From Edaphobacter sp. (lineage in GTDB: Bacteria; Acidobacteriota; Terriglobia; Terriglobales; Acidobacteriaceae): a DNA stretch of 64,000 nt. The stretch is taken from positions 53,953 through 117,952 of the forward strand of contig JAOAPB010000058.1 of NCBI GenBank assembly GCA_025462645.1, written 5' to 3'. Below are positions 44,170 through 53,171 of the stretch, piece after piece; positions within the stretch are counted from its first letter, which is position 1; each line of letters begins with the position of its first letter. Made by a program: the position numbers and the translations under genes. Below the pieces are notes generated by a model that did not search any database, was not told the DNA's origin, and saw only the letters and a program-made list of their open reading frames with translations.

Positions 44170-45269
44170 AGATAGCGTTGAACGAACAACAGCAAAACCA
44201 CATAGTTCCAGTAACGATGCGCGCGGCGGTCTATCGCGGCATCGACGATGTGCGGGTTGAGACGATTCCAGTGCCGGAGATCGGCGCGGGTGAGGTACTG
44301 GTGAAGATCCACACCTGCGGGATATGCGGGACGGATCTCAAGAAGATTCACACTGGATCGCACGATGCTCCGCGTGTCTTTGGGCATGAGATGTCGGGAA
44401 CGATAGTTAAGGTGGGGAAAGGCGTTATCGGCTTTGCTGTGGGCGATCGCGTGATGGCTTATCACCACATTCCCTGTGGCGAATGCTATTACTGCAGAAA
44501 GCAGACCTTTGCCCAATGCGAGACTTACAAGAAGGTAGGCTGTACGGCTGGCTTTACGCCGTCAGGTGGTGGTTTCGCCGAGTACATCCGGGTGATGGAC
44601 TGGATCGTGCGGCGTGGCCTGGTGAAGATTCCCGATGAGATTCCATTTGAGCAGGCCGCGTTTCTTGAACCGGTGAATACTTGCTACAAGGCAATCCAGC
44701 TGCTCAAGTTGCGGCCGGATGAGACCGTTCTGGTGATTGGCCAAGGGTCGATTGGAATTCTTCTGGCTGCGCTTGCACAGCGGACAGGAGCTACTGTTCT
44801 TACCAGCGATCTCTATGCAGAGCGTCATGCCGTCGCGGCGAAGTTTGGCCTGAAGCATTCGCTCGATGCCAGGGGAGATGTCGCGGCAGCTGCGAAAGCT
44901 GCGACAGAGGGCCGCGGTGCTGATGTTGCGCTGCTCGCAGTAGGCGGCAACGCCCTTATCAAGGTGGCGATGGATGCCATTCGCCCCGGTGGACGTGTGG
45001 TTCTCTTCGCCCAAACCCAGCATGGGGAGGCACCGTTCGACCCAGCCGATGTCTGTGTGGATGAGAAGACGCTGATGGGCTCTTACAGCGCGTCGGTCGC
45101 TATCCAGGATGACGTGACAGAGATGGTCTTCGACGGGTACAGGAATGGGTTTGACTTGACCAATCTGGTCTCGCATCGCTTCTCGTTGGAGGACGCCGTG
45201 ACCGCGATCGATCTGGCTTCGCATCCGCAGGCTGATTCGCTGAAGATTGTGATTCAGCCAATGCTCTAG
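44166..45269 (+). CDS. Zinc-dependent medium-chain alcohol dehydrogenase
   Basis: A 367-residue MDR enzyme with catalytic-zinc ligands in TCGICGTDLKK and GHEMSG, structural-zinc cysteines in PCGECYYCRKQTFAQC, and a Rossmann motif VLVIGQGSIGILLAALA. SDLYAER after the second strand suggests NAD preference (Asp). The closest class is sorbitol/threonine-dehydrogenase-like polyol dehydrogenases. The TTG at 44166 overlaps the hpnG stop (TTGA); a TTG at 44178 or an ATG at 44217 are alternatives. Being coupled to hpnG, it is a candidate for reducing ribosylhopane to bacteriohopanetetrol, which is an inference. It is convergent with the response regulator, with a 4-base overlap. Confidence 0.85.
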   Translation: MKIALNEQQQNHIVPVTMRAAVYRGIDDVRVETIPVPEIGAGEVLVKIHTCGICGTDLKKIHTGSHDAPRVFGHEMSGTIVKVGKGVIGFAVGDRVMAYHHIPCGECYYCRKQTFAQCETYKKVGCTAGFTPSGGGFAEYIRVMDWIVRRGLVKIPDEIPFEQAAFLEPVNTCYKAIQLLKLRPDETVLVIGQGSIGILLAALAQRTGATVLTSDLYAERHAVAAKFGLKHSLDARGDVAAAAKAATEGRGADVALLAVGGNALIKVAMDAIRPGGRVVLFAQTQHGEAPFDPADVCVDEKTLMGSYSASVAIQDDVTEMVFDGYRNGFDLTNLVSHRFSLEDAVTAIDLASHPQADSLKIVIQPML

Positions 45270-46711
45270 TCTTTTGGACGCTTCTTTATCTCGACGTTGA
45301 GGCGTTTGATCTTCTGGTTTAGCGTGGAGAGAGGAATCTTGAAGTACTCCGCGGCATCAGTCTGGTTCCAATGGCAACGTTCCAGGCGATCTGCGATTAT
45401 GCGGCGCTCAATCTCTTCCATGAGATCGAAGAGAGAGGCGTCGGGCTGGTGATCGAGCAGGCTCGCCGAGTAGGTGCTGCCGGTGAGCTGCGTGGGAAGC
45501 AGATCCGGCGTGATGGTTCTTGAAGTGGAGAGAACGACGCCACGTTCCATCGCGTTCTCCAGTTCACGGACATTTCCAGGCCACTCGTAGTCCATAATGA
45601 TGCGCATCGCCTCGGGGGAGAGCGCTCGCGTCTCTGTGCCATTTTCGTCGGCATAGAATTTGAGAAAATGTGCGGCGAGCAGAGGGATGTCCTCACGGCG
45701 TGCGCGAAGCGGTGGGAGCTCAAGGCTGATGACGTTCAGCCGGTAGAAGAGGTCCTCGCGGAAGCGGCCGTCGCGGACGGCCTCTTGAAGGTTGACGTTG
45801 GTTGCCGCAATGATACGAACGTCCACCTGGATCTCCTGTACTCCGCCGAGATGCATGAAGCGGCGATCCTGCAGGACGCGCAGAATCTTCGCCTGCATAT
45901 CCATCGTCATGGTGCCGATCTCATCGAGGAACAGGGTACCGCCATTCGCAACTTCGAAGAGGCCTTTCTTTGCTGTGACTGCCGAAGTAAAGGCGCCCTT
46001 CACGTGGCCGAAGAGGGTCGATTCGAGCAGCTCCGATGGAACAGCTCCTGTGTTCACAGGAACAAAGGGCCGGTCACGGCGCGGGGAGTTGGCATGGAGT
46101 GCCTTCGCGATCAACTCTTTTCCGGTGCCGCTCTCGCCTTGCAGCAGGACCGTCGAGCGGCTAGGCGCTACCTGGGCGATAAGGTCGAAGAGCCGCAGCA
46201 TGGGTTCGCTCTTGCCGACGATATTTTCAAAGTTATAGCGCTGCTTGAGCGTCCGCTTGAGCTGGACGACCTCTTCTTCGGCGAGATGTCGCGCAATCGC
46301 TGTGCGAATGTCGGCTAGTAGCTTCTCGTTGTCCCACGGCTTCTGAACGAAGTTCTCGGCGCCTGCTCGGATAGCATCGACGACGTTCCCAACGGTGCCG
46401 AAGGCGGTAATCATAATGACCGGCAGATTGGGTTGAGTCTCCTTGATGCGCGGCAGGAGATCGATACCGCTCTCTCCCGGCAGCGCAAGATCCAGTAGAA
46501 GCAGATCGTACTCATTGCGCGATACCAACTCCATACCGGCGGTGCCATCCCCAGCCATGCTGACGGTGAAGCCCTCAAGCGTCAGGAGAGTTTCGAGCGA
46601 TTCTCGGATTGCCGCCTCATCGTCGATGATTAGAATCCGTGGATTACCGGCTACATGAGCCATGCGTTGCAGATGGAGAGATTCAGCCGCAAGCTCGGTT
46701 ATTTCAGACAT
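45266..46711 (-). CDS. Sigma-54-dependent NtrC-family response regulator
   Basis: A 481-residue regulator with a receiver domain (phospho-acceptor Asp74 in LLLLDLALPG), a central AAA+ domain and a Fis-type helix-turn-helix (NQTDAAEYFKIPLSTLNQKI). Walker A is GESGTGKELIAKAL and Walker B is GGTLFLDEIGTM. The loop that contacts sigma-54, normally GAFTGA, reads GAFTSA. The ATG at 46711 overlaps the stop of the sensor-kinase gene by eight bases, so the kinase is its partner. It should activate sigma-54 promoters, possibly including the one in front of its own operon. Confidence 0.92.
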   Translation of the reverse strand: MSEITELAAESLHLQRMAHVAGNPRILIIDDEAAIRESLETLLTLEGFTVSMAGDGTAGMELVSRNEYDLLLLDLALPGESGIDLLPRIKETQPNLPVIMITAFGTVGNVVDAIRAGAENFVQKPWDNEKLLADIRTAIARHLAEEEVVQLKRTLKQRYNFENIVGKSEPMLRLFDLIAQVAPSRSTVLLQGESGTGKELIAKALHANSPRRDRPFVPVNTGAVPSELLESTLFGHVKGAFTSAVTAKKGLFEVANGGTLFLDEIGTMTMDMQAKILRVLQDRRFMHLGGVQEIQVDVRIIAATNVNLQEAVRDGRFREDLFYRLNVISLELPPLRARREDIPLLAAHFLKFYADENGTETRALSPEAMRIIMDYEWPGNVRELENAMERGVVLSTSRTITPDLLPTQLTGSTYSASLLDHQPDASLFDLMEEIERRIIADRLERCHWNQTDAAEYFKIPLSTLNQKIKRLNVEIKKRPKD

Positions 46712-49679
46712 GAATCGACTTCCTCTCAAACTCCTGCGCATCGGCAGTGCGCGTCTCGGCAGGAACTGCGGCTCGGCTGGCAGAGGCAGGGAACTCCAAC
46801 TGGAAGGCAGTGCCGACGCCAAGCTCACTCTCTACGTGGATTTTGCCGGCATGTTCCTGCATAATTCCGTAGCTGACGGCGAGTCCAAGTCCCGTGCCCT
46901 TGTGAGCGCCCTGCTGCGGCTTCGTTTTGGTCGTAAAGAACGGATCGTAGATTCGGTGGAGGTGTTCCCGCTCGATACCTCCTCCCGAGTCCTGGATGCG
47001 TACGAGTACACGGCCTGAGCCTGTGAAGGTTGCAATACGCAGCGATGCGTTCGGTGTCCCAAACATGGCGTCCTTCGCGTTCAGCATCAGGTTAAGGATG
47101 ACCTGCTGCAACTTGCCCCGATTGCCATGAATACGCGGAAGCTGGGAGTCCAGGTTGGTCTCTACATGAATTTGCGCAGTTTTAAATTGATGGTCGAGCA
47201 GCGCAACCGTATCGCGGAGAAGCTCGTTGAGATCGACGCTGGTGAACTCGGTTCCGCTGGTGCGGGAGAAGTTGAGCAACCCGTTCACAATCTCTGAGGC
47301 GCGGAAGGTCTGCTGTGTGATCTTTTCGAGCACGGGGGCGAGCCGTTCATCGTCTCGCATGTGTTTGGTCAGCATCTGCGCATAACTGGAGATGACGGCC
47401 AGAGGAGTGTTAACCTCGTGCGCGACGCCGGCCGCCAGAAGGCCGATAGAGGAGAGCTTCTCCGATTGAGCCAGCTGAGTCTCAAGCTGGATGCGGTCTG
47501 TAATGTCATCAACCAGTATGATGCGCCCGACGGTGATGAAGTTACGCGTAACCAAGGGAGCGATGGCAATATTGGCGATCCGGGCCTCTCCGGTGGGTAG
47601 CATGAGGCGGAACTTGTAGAGCGTGTGCGTGCCCTGCTCCTCGCGCACACTGTTGAAGCGAGCGACGAAGTCAGCTGGAAATACGGCAGAGATAGGCTGA
47701 CGGAGGGCGTCGATGCGAGGCTTCGCGTACATGACCTCCATCTGGGTGTTCCAACTCTCGATTTTGTCGTCGAGGTCAACGGCGAAGATTCCGATGTTGA
47801 TCGATTCGACGATGTTCTCGTGAAACTCCTTCAGGCGCTCGAAGTCCGTGATCTTCTGCTCGAGCCGCTGGTATAGCTGCGCGTTCTGAATGGCGATGCC
47901 GATGTAGCTTGCCAAGGATTCGAGGAGTTCCATGTCTTCGCTGGAGAGGAAATCGCCATCGTCGGTGCGACCCAGGCCGATAACCGCGACGGTGCGGGTT
48001 CCGCTGGCCTCGTGATTGGCGACTCGGCAGGGAAGATAGTAGTTGAGATCCAGCCGTCCCGCGGTGTGGCGCTGTGTCTCGGGAAGGCGGAGCACCTGCT
48101 GAGGATTCTCGAGGAAGATGTGATTGTTTGCACCGGGACGATCGAAGTCGAAGAACCGCATATCGAGGGCGCGCAGATCAGTGGCCTGGAGATTGGTGAG
48201 GCCGTGGGATGCGGCGAGATCGAAATGCTGGGCAGAGGAGGAGCCATCGCCATCCGCTGCAAGAAAGACGGCAACACGGGTGACGAGAAGGGTCTGGGGC
48301 AGACGTTCGACGATGGAGTCAAGCAACGCACGCAGATCGGTCTGTGAGTTCAGCCCGCGACCGAATTCCACCAAGGTCTCTCGATAGTCAAAGCGCTTCT
48401 GGTCGAAGAGCCGGTCGACGCGCGCCTGGATGGCCCGTTTGAGCGGATCGAAGAGGAGACCCGTGACAATGACGGCGGCTAGCAGTCCCCAGATACGCAG
48501 GCTCGGCAGGCGCGTGTGAACCATCTCGGCGGCGAGCGCAACGACGCCGAAGTAGAGACCAAGCAACGACGCTGTGGCGAGCGTATAGGTGACTCCGCGT
48601 TTGAAGATGAGATCTACGTCCATCAGGCGGTAGCGCACGATCGCCCAGCTGAAGGTGAGGGGAACGAAGATCAGAGAAAGGCCGGCAACCTTCTGCAGCA
48701 GATTCGGCACCGAGAGATCGGCGAGATAAGGGATGACGTAGAGGAGTGTAAACGGCGTGATGGCGAGCAGCGTGCCGCGGGTAAGCCATTTGAGTTGCTG
48801 TCGCTCCAGAGCCGATTCAGCCCACCGGTAGCGGAAGCGGAAGACGATTGCAGCGATGACATAGTAGAGTGCGAGGTAGCCTACCGCAATCTGATCGAGG
48901 CGATGACGCAGAATTTCAGTAGCAGACCAGTAGTGGAGCGCTGCTACCTGCAACCCGATGAGAAAGATCCCTGGAAGGTAGAGGGCGACGCTCAGCAGCC
49001 GCCTGCCGAGTCTTTTTCGCTGTTCGGCGGAGGAGACGTTGGAGAAGCTAACCGCAAAGTGCAGGAAGAGAGCTGGCTGCAGCGCCGCAGCCGCCATGTT
49101 CCCCCAGTAGATGATCCAGTCGAAGGTGTCAAGCTTGGTGGTGTACTTGAAGGAGTACAGCACAAATGAGACGAGGCAGAAGATGTAGAAGTGCGTCGAT
49201 TTGGGTGCTGTCCACCGTCGGAACAAGACGTAGATTCCGATACACAGATAGACCAGGGCTATGAACCTCAATCCCTGATTGATAGATCGATCCGCTGGCT
49301 CGAGGATGACCTGGATATCAAGTTTGGCTGCGCCCTTTAGATCGGTGGCGTGAGGCACTGGGCGCATGATGGAATAGGTCGCATGGGCCCAGATGCCACT
49401 GCGGAACGTCTCCCGAACGAATGGGGCGAGGCGGAGGGTTGGCCGCTCGTTGATTCCAACCAGGATGTCACCTGCCCGAACGCCGGCACGCTGTCCTGGG
49501 GAGTCTGGCGGTACGCGTTCCGCCAGAAGGCCGCCCGGTGCTTCTATCCACCAAATACCGTCGGTGGGGACATCGAAGCCCCTCTCTCGCTCGAAGTTCA
49601 TTACAGCGAGCACGCATCCGGCCAGCGTCGCCAAAGCGAGCGCGATGGCCAAAATACGCGTTTGGGCAGCGTTATTCAT
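46704..49679 (-). CDS. Multidomain sensor histidine kinase (PDZ, membrane, GAF, PAS)
   Basis: A 991-residue kinase. Order: N-terminal anchor (about 8-27); a periplasmic PDZ domain (about 40-105, LLAERVPPDSPGQRAGVRAGDILVGIN); a block of about nine to ten membrane helices (135-425); a GAF domain (about 445-615); a PAS domain (about 630-735); HisKA with the phospho-acceptor His754 in AGVAHEVNTPLAV; and HATPase (NLMLNAKDAM, DSGGGI, GTGLGLAVSYG). An intramembrane sensor with a PDZ fits detection of envelope or protein-folding signals. No strong ribosome site is seen, only AGAAGTGA. The response regulator overlaps its stop by eight bases. Confidence 0.92.
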   Translation of the reverse strand: MNNAAQTRILAIALALATLAGCVLAVMNFERERGFDVPTDGIWWIEAPGGLLAERVPPDSPGQRAGVRAGDILVGINERPTLRLAPFVRETFRSGIWAHATYSIMRPVPHATDLKGAAKLDIQVILEPADRSINQGLRFIALVYLCIGIYVLFRRWTAPKSTHFYIFCLVSFVLYSFKYTTKLDTFDWIIYWGNMAAAALQPALFLHFAVSFSNVSSAEQRKRLGRRLLSVALYLPGIFLIGLQVAALHYWSATEILRHRLDQIAVGYLALYYVIAAIVFRFRYRWAESALERQQLKWLTRGTLLAITPFTLLYVIPYLADLSVPNLLQKVAGLSLIFVPLTFSWAIVRYRLMDVDLIFKRGVTYTLATASLLGLYFGVVALAAEMVHTRLPSLRIWGLLAAVIVTGLLFDPLKRAIQARVDRLFDQKRFDYRETLVEFGRGLNSQTDLRALLDSIVERLPQTLLVTRVAVFLAADGDGSSSAQHFDLAASHGLTNLQATDLRALDMRFFDFDRPGANNHIFLENPQQVLRLPETQRHTAGRLDLNYYLPCRVANHEASGTRTVAVIGLGRTDDGDFLSSEDMELLESLASYIGIAIQNAQLYQRLEQKITDFERLKEFHENIVESINIGIFAVDLDDKIESWNTQMEVMYAKPRIDALRQPISAVFPADFVARFNSVREEQGTHTLYKFRLMLPTGEARIANIAIAPLVTRNFITVGRIILVDDITDRIQLETQLAQSEKLSSIGLLAAGVAHEVNTPLAVISSYAQMLTKHMRDDERLAPVLEKITQQTFRASEIVNGLLNFSRTSGTEFTSVDLNELLRDTVALLDHQFKTAQIHVETNLDSQLPRIHGNRGKLQQVILNLMLNAKDAMFGTPNASLRIATFTGSGRVLVRIQDSGGGIEREHLHRIYDPFFTTKTKPQQGAHKGTGLGLAVSYGIMQEHAGKIHVESELGVGTAFQLEFPASASRAAVPAETRTADAQEFERKSIHV

Positions 49680-49696
49680 TCACTTCTACGAACTAA

Positions 49697-49715
49697 TAGC
49701 AAATCAAATGCCAAA
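49697..49715 (-). promoter_or_regulatory. Sigma-54 (-24/-12) promoter of the kinase-regulator operon
   Basis: On the minus strand the sequence TTGGCATTTGATTTGCT has GG (49712-49711) and GC (49700-49699) separated by exactly 10 bases and matches the consensus YTGGCACGN4TTGCW except at the two bases after TGGCA. Transcription would begin about 9 bases before the kinase ATG. The operon itself encodes a sigma-54 activator, so autoregulation is likely. Confidence 0.75.
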
Positions 49716-49963
49716 CATGCCTATAACCATATTGCACCATTGGACATCGTGGATGCCTGCTATCTACAGAAAATCATAACCCATTCTACAAATCAGATAA
49801 CTATGCATTTTCTTGTGGGTGTGCAGGGACTACGTTTCCTTGATTCATTTCAAATAAGCATCAGATTTTATTTTAATCTTCCTGTAACATTCATTATAGG
49901 AAGAGATTCAGGCGTGCCAACTGGTCGGCGCTGTGACTCTCCATAAAGGGGCGTTGCAAGATA
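49716..49963. other. AT-rich divergent region
   Basis: An unusually AT-rich stretch between the kinase operon (minus) and the hydrolase (plus). It may hold an upstream activator site for the sigma-54 promoter and a promoter for the hydrolase (TTATAG near 49894-49899). I found no clear inverted repeat. Confidence 0.35.
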
Positions 49964-50911
49964 ATGGGGAGACATAGCGAGATCGAAGAGGCCTTCGTCC
50001 TGGTGGGTGGCGTAAAGGTCCACTATCAGCGCGCGGGAACTGGACGACCACTCCTGTTGCTTCATGGGCTGGTGGGTTCGGCGAGGAACTGGCGGCAGAA
50101 CATCAGCTTTCTTTCGCGCGATTCGAGCGTTTATGCGGTCGATCTCTTCAATATGGGCGAGTCCGAGCGAGTGCCCGGGCTTGATGCGGGACTTGAAGCG
50201 ACGGCGGATCGCGTGGCCGCATGTATGGATGCTCTTGGTCTCGACGAGGCCGATGTTGCCGGTCACTCGCACGGCGGAGCTGTGGCGATGATGCTGGCCG
50301 CACGTCATCCGCATCGGGTGCGCAGGCTGATTCTTTTTGCTCCGGCGAACCCCTTCTGCGATCTCGGACATCAACTTATCCGTTTTTACCAGACCGGATT
50401 CGGCAGCTGGTTCGCTCGCATGATCCCCTTTTTGCCGAGGATGTTGAAGTCTACTGCGTTGAGCCGGATGTACGGCGATCGAAACCGAGTTGCAGACGAT
50501 GCACTCGATGGCTACACTGCTGGCTTGCATGTTCCCGGCACCATCGATCATGTGCTGCAGATCGTTCGACGCTGGTCGGTGGATATGGGGCTTCTGCAGA
50601 CGGCACTGGCTGATCTGGCAGGGAAGCCGACGCTGCTTATATGGGGGGATCTTGACAGAACCGTTGGTCTTACTTCGGGTCGTCAGCTGCAGCGTACCCT
50701 TCCTCAATCCAGCCTGATCGTCATCCCGGGCGTAGGCCATATTCCCTTTGAAGAGCTGCCCGATGTTTGCAATAAGGCGATGAGGGACTGGCTTTCCAGT
50801 CCTCTACCGAAGGGGTTTGGCTCTCCTACTACTGCTGTACAACAGAGGCAGCCTTATCCCTTTCTCAGTCACGCCTACTCCGATGGGCACAGTATTCCAC
50901 CTGCCGCCTGA
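49964..50911 (+). CDS. Alpha/beta hydrolase
   Basis: A 315-residue hydrolase. PLLLLHGLVGSARNW is the oxyanion-hole HG motif, the nucleophile elbow is GHSHGG, the acid is in WGDLDRTV and the His is in VIPGVGHIPFEELP, so the triad is complete. It belongs with epoxide-hydrolase/MhpC-like esterases. The last 35 residues are a Pro/Ser-rich tail. An AAAGGGG sequence lies 11 bases before the ATG. It is convergent with the next hydrolase and their stops are one base apart. Confidence 0.87.
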   Translation: MGRHSEIEEAFVLVGGVKVHYQRAGTGRPLLLLHGLVGSARNWRQNISFLSRDSSVYAVDLFNMGESERVPGLDAGLEATADRVAACMDALGLDEADVAGHSHGGAVAMMLAARHPHRVRRLILFAPANPFCDLGHQLIRFYQTGFGSWFARMIPFLPRMLKSTALSRMYGDRNRVADDALDGYTAGLHVPGTIDHVLQIVRRWSVDMGLLQTALADLAGKPTLLIWGDLDRTVGLTSGRQLQRTLPQSSLIVIPGVGHIPFEELPDVCNKAMRDWLSSPLPKGFGSPTTAVQQRQPYPFLSHAYSDGHSIPPAA

Positions 50912-50912
50912 G

Positions 50913-51605
50913 TCAGGACTGGGCCAAGGTGAACTGCTCCTGAAGCCATGAGCGGATTGCCTCCTGCATGATGTTCAGCTTTGGACCAGGTGAAGAAGGT
51001 GTTCCCTGAAAGAAGTGTTCGGCGCCCTCTACCCAGATTAAACGCTTGGGCTCGACAGCGGTTTCAAAGACGCGTTGTACCTGGTCGCGTGGCCCGTACG
51101 CATCGTGGTCGCCACTGATGAAGAGCTTTGGTTGGAGGCACTGCGTCAGAAAGCCGTAGGTGTAGTCTCTGCCCTCGGCATGGACGGGCAATCCCAGGCC
51201 AATCAGTCCATTTACCCTTGGATCTCCACAGCAGGCGCGCAGGCCCACATGGGAGCCGAAGGAGAAGCCTGCGAAGAGGATCGGCCGCCGGAGGTTGTCG
51301 TCGATCCAGTTGAGGACTGCGCGGACATCGTCCTGCTCGCCCTTGCCCTCATCGAAGGTACCCTCACTCAGTCCGACACCGCGGAAGTTAAATCGAACCA
51401 CAGGCAGCCCGAATGAGGTGAGCGCCTTCATGGCGTGGTAGACGACCTTGTTGTGCATCGTGCCGCCACCGAGCGGATGAGGGTGACAGACCAGCGCTGC
51501 ATAGGGAGCGTCATCGCGACCGGTGTTCAACACAGCCTCAAGTCTGCCTGCCGGGCTGCGAAGATCGTCGATTGACCGAATTTGTGAGGAAGTGGATTGC
51601 GTCAT
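50913..51605 (-). CDS. Alpha/beta hydrolase of the dienelactone-hydrolase-like type
   Basis: A 230-residue protein: ALVCHPHPLGGGTMHNKVVY (the HPHP motif typical of this group), VVRFNFRGVGLSEG, the nucleophile elbow GFSFGS, the acid in FISGDHDAYGP and the His in GAEHFFQG. All triad residues are present. These proteins act on short acyl esters; the physiological substrate is unknown. The ATG at 51605 is used; a GTG at 51611 is also in frame. Its 5' end is close to the start of the divergent M20 peptidase gene (65 bases). Confidence 0.87.
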   Translation of the reverse strand: MTQSTSSQIRSIDDLRSPAGRLEAVLNTGRDDAPYAALVCHPHPLGGGTMHNKVVYHAMKALTSFGLPVVRFNFRGVGLSEGTFDEGKGEQDDVRAVLNWIDDNLRRPILFAGFSFGSHVGLRACCGDPRVNGLIGLGLPVHAEGRDYTYGFLTQCLQPKLFISGDHDAYGPRDQVQRVFETAVEPKRLIWVEGAEHFFQGTPSSPGPKLNIMQEAIRSWLQEQFTLAQS

Positions 51606-51670
51606 CTTCACTCAGTTTATCGGCATCCAGCATATTCGGAGGTCAGTGAAGCTTATCGTATGCTGGAAGC

Positions 51671-52705
51671 ATGGCCATCGATCCCATTCAGCTTACGAAA
51701 CAGCTCGTCAATATAGCGTCCACCACTTATCACGAGAGTCTGGCCGGTGACTTTCTCCGCGAGTACCTGACCGCGCAACGCTATGCCGTCGAGTGTATGG
51801 CAGTATCGCAGCCGGATCAGGCCACACCAGGCTGTGGCGAAGGCGAGCGTTTCAATGTCTATGCTGCGCTTCCAGGTATCACTCCGGACGTGGTGCTGTC
51901 CACCCATATGGACACCGTACCCCCATACTTTGGTTGCACTGAAGACGATGAGTTTTTATATGGCCGCGGCACCTGCGATGCAAAGGGGATCATCGCGGCT
52001 CAGGTTGCTGCGGCGGATCGCCTGCGCGAAGCTGGCGTCAAAGTTGGCCTGCTCTTTGTCGTGGGCGAAGAGCGGGACTCCGCCGGGGCGCGGGTCGCCA
52101 ACGATCATCCAAAGGGGTCGCGCTTCCTCATCAACGGTGAGCCCACGGACAACCGCCTCGCGCTCGCCTCTAAAGGTGCGCTTCGCGTTGAACTTCGAGC
52201 CAGGGGCAGAATGGCGCACTCTGCTTATCCGGAGCTTGGCGAGTCGGCTATCGATAAGCTCGTCGGCGCGCTCAACGACGTACTAGCTATGCCATTGCCC
52301 GTCGAGCCTGAGATTGGCCCATCAACTCTCAACATTGGCCTCATCGAAGGCGGGCGCGCTCCCAACGTCATTGCGGACAAGGCGGAAGCACATCTGCTGA
52401 TTCGCCTGGTGGGACCTGCCGACGAGACAAAACAATCAATCATCAGGACGGTCGGAGACCGTGCTGACGTTAGCTTTAGCCTTGAACTGCCATTCGTCCG
52501 CATGCGGAAGATCGGGAATCTACCTACGATGGTCGCAAAGTTCACCACGGACATTCCTTCGCTAACTGCTTGGGGGGAGCCGTTCCTGCTTGGACCAGGA
52601 AGCATTCACGTCGCGCATACGCCGAACGAGAAGATCAACAAGAAAGAGCTTCTGGAGGCAGTGGATCTATACGTCCAGCTTTCCGAAGAGTTGGTCCGAT
52701 CCTAA
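51671..52705 (+). CDS. M20 family metallopeptidase (ArgE/DapE-like)
   Basis: A 344-residue zinc hydrolase. First metal ligands: VVLSTHMDTVPP (His, Asp); bridging Asp in YGRGTCDAKG; catalytic Glu pair in VVGEERDS; later ligand Glu in INGEPTDNRL and the terminal His in GSIHVAHTPNEKI. The lid domain is in GRMAHSAYPELGESAID. Members deacetylate or desuccinylate amino acids or cut dipeptides. The lack of a signal peptide suggests a cytoplasmic deacylase. Its stop overlaps the convergent DUF3592 gene by four bases. Confidence 0.88.
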   Translation: MAIDPIQLTKQLVNIASTTYHESLAGDFLREYLTAQRYAVECMAVSQPDQATPGCGEGERFNVYAALPGITPDVVLSTHMDTVPPYFGCTEDDEFLYGRGTCDAKGIIAAQVAAADRLREAGVKVGLLFVVGEERDSAGARVANDHPKGSRFLINGEPTDNRLALASKGALRVELRARGRMAHSAYPELGESAIDKLVGALNDVLAMPLPVEPEIGPSTLNIGLIEGGRAPNVIADKAEAHLLIRLVGPADETKQSIIRTVGDRADVSFSLELPFVRMRKIGNLPTMVAKFTTDIPSLTAWGEPFLLGPGSIHVAHTPNEKINKKELLEAVDLYVQLSEELVRS

Positions 52706-53088
52706 GAGTTCTGCGAGTAGGAGAAGAGGCGGAATGGAAGATTGTCCGCATTGTCCTCAGCGAGAACAACAACGGAGTCGGGATTTGCAGGATCATAGCG
52801 GATATTGACGTTCGGACTGCCTTTCGCCATTGCCTCGGCCTCTCTTCGAACTAAGCCAATGCTACGGAAGTACCCACCGAAGTATTCGCCTCCTACAAGG
52901 AAGTGGAAGCTCGCCTCGATCTGATAGGGAGTTGCTGTAGACATCGCATCCTCATCGGCGTCCACGACTGCCCAATGATTGACCTCACCGGTGGCTATCG
53001 GCCAGCCGCTTGCCAAGCGCAGTTTTTTCTCGAGGCTCCGACGGCGAAACCGAGAGCGAATAGAGTCGAAGAGGAAGAGTCCGCTCAT
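52702..53088 (-). CDS. DUF3592-like protein
   Basis: A 128-residue basic protein with the DUF3592 pattern: LRLASGWPIATGEVNHW, then a beta-rich part YQIEASFHFLVGGEYFGGYF and VNIRYDPANPDSVVVL (the YDPxxPxxS/A motif). Usual DUF3592 proteins carry two transmembrane helices; here none is obvious, so this is a soluble short form. The function of the domain is unknown. It lies between the M20 peptidase (convergent) and dnaE (divergent, 83 bases). Confidence 0.7.
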   Translation of the reverse strand: MSGLFLFDSIRSRFRRRSLEKKLRLASGWPIATGEVNHWAVVDADEDAMSTATPYQIEASFHFLVGGEYFGGYFRSIGLVRREAEAMAKGSPNVNIRYDPANPDSVVVLAEDNADNLPFRLFSYSQNS

Positions 53089-53171
53089 TCGCTTTGGATT
53101 CTAATACAGCACTAATTAGACCCTGTTTTCCTCAGCAACGAGCCATTCTCCCGAAGCCTAGAATAGAGCTT

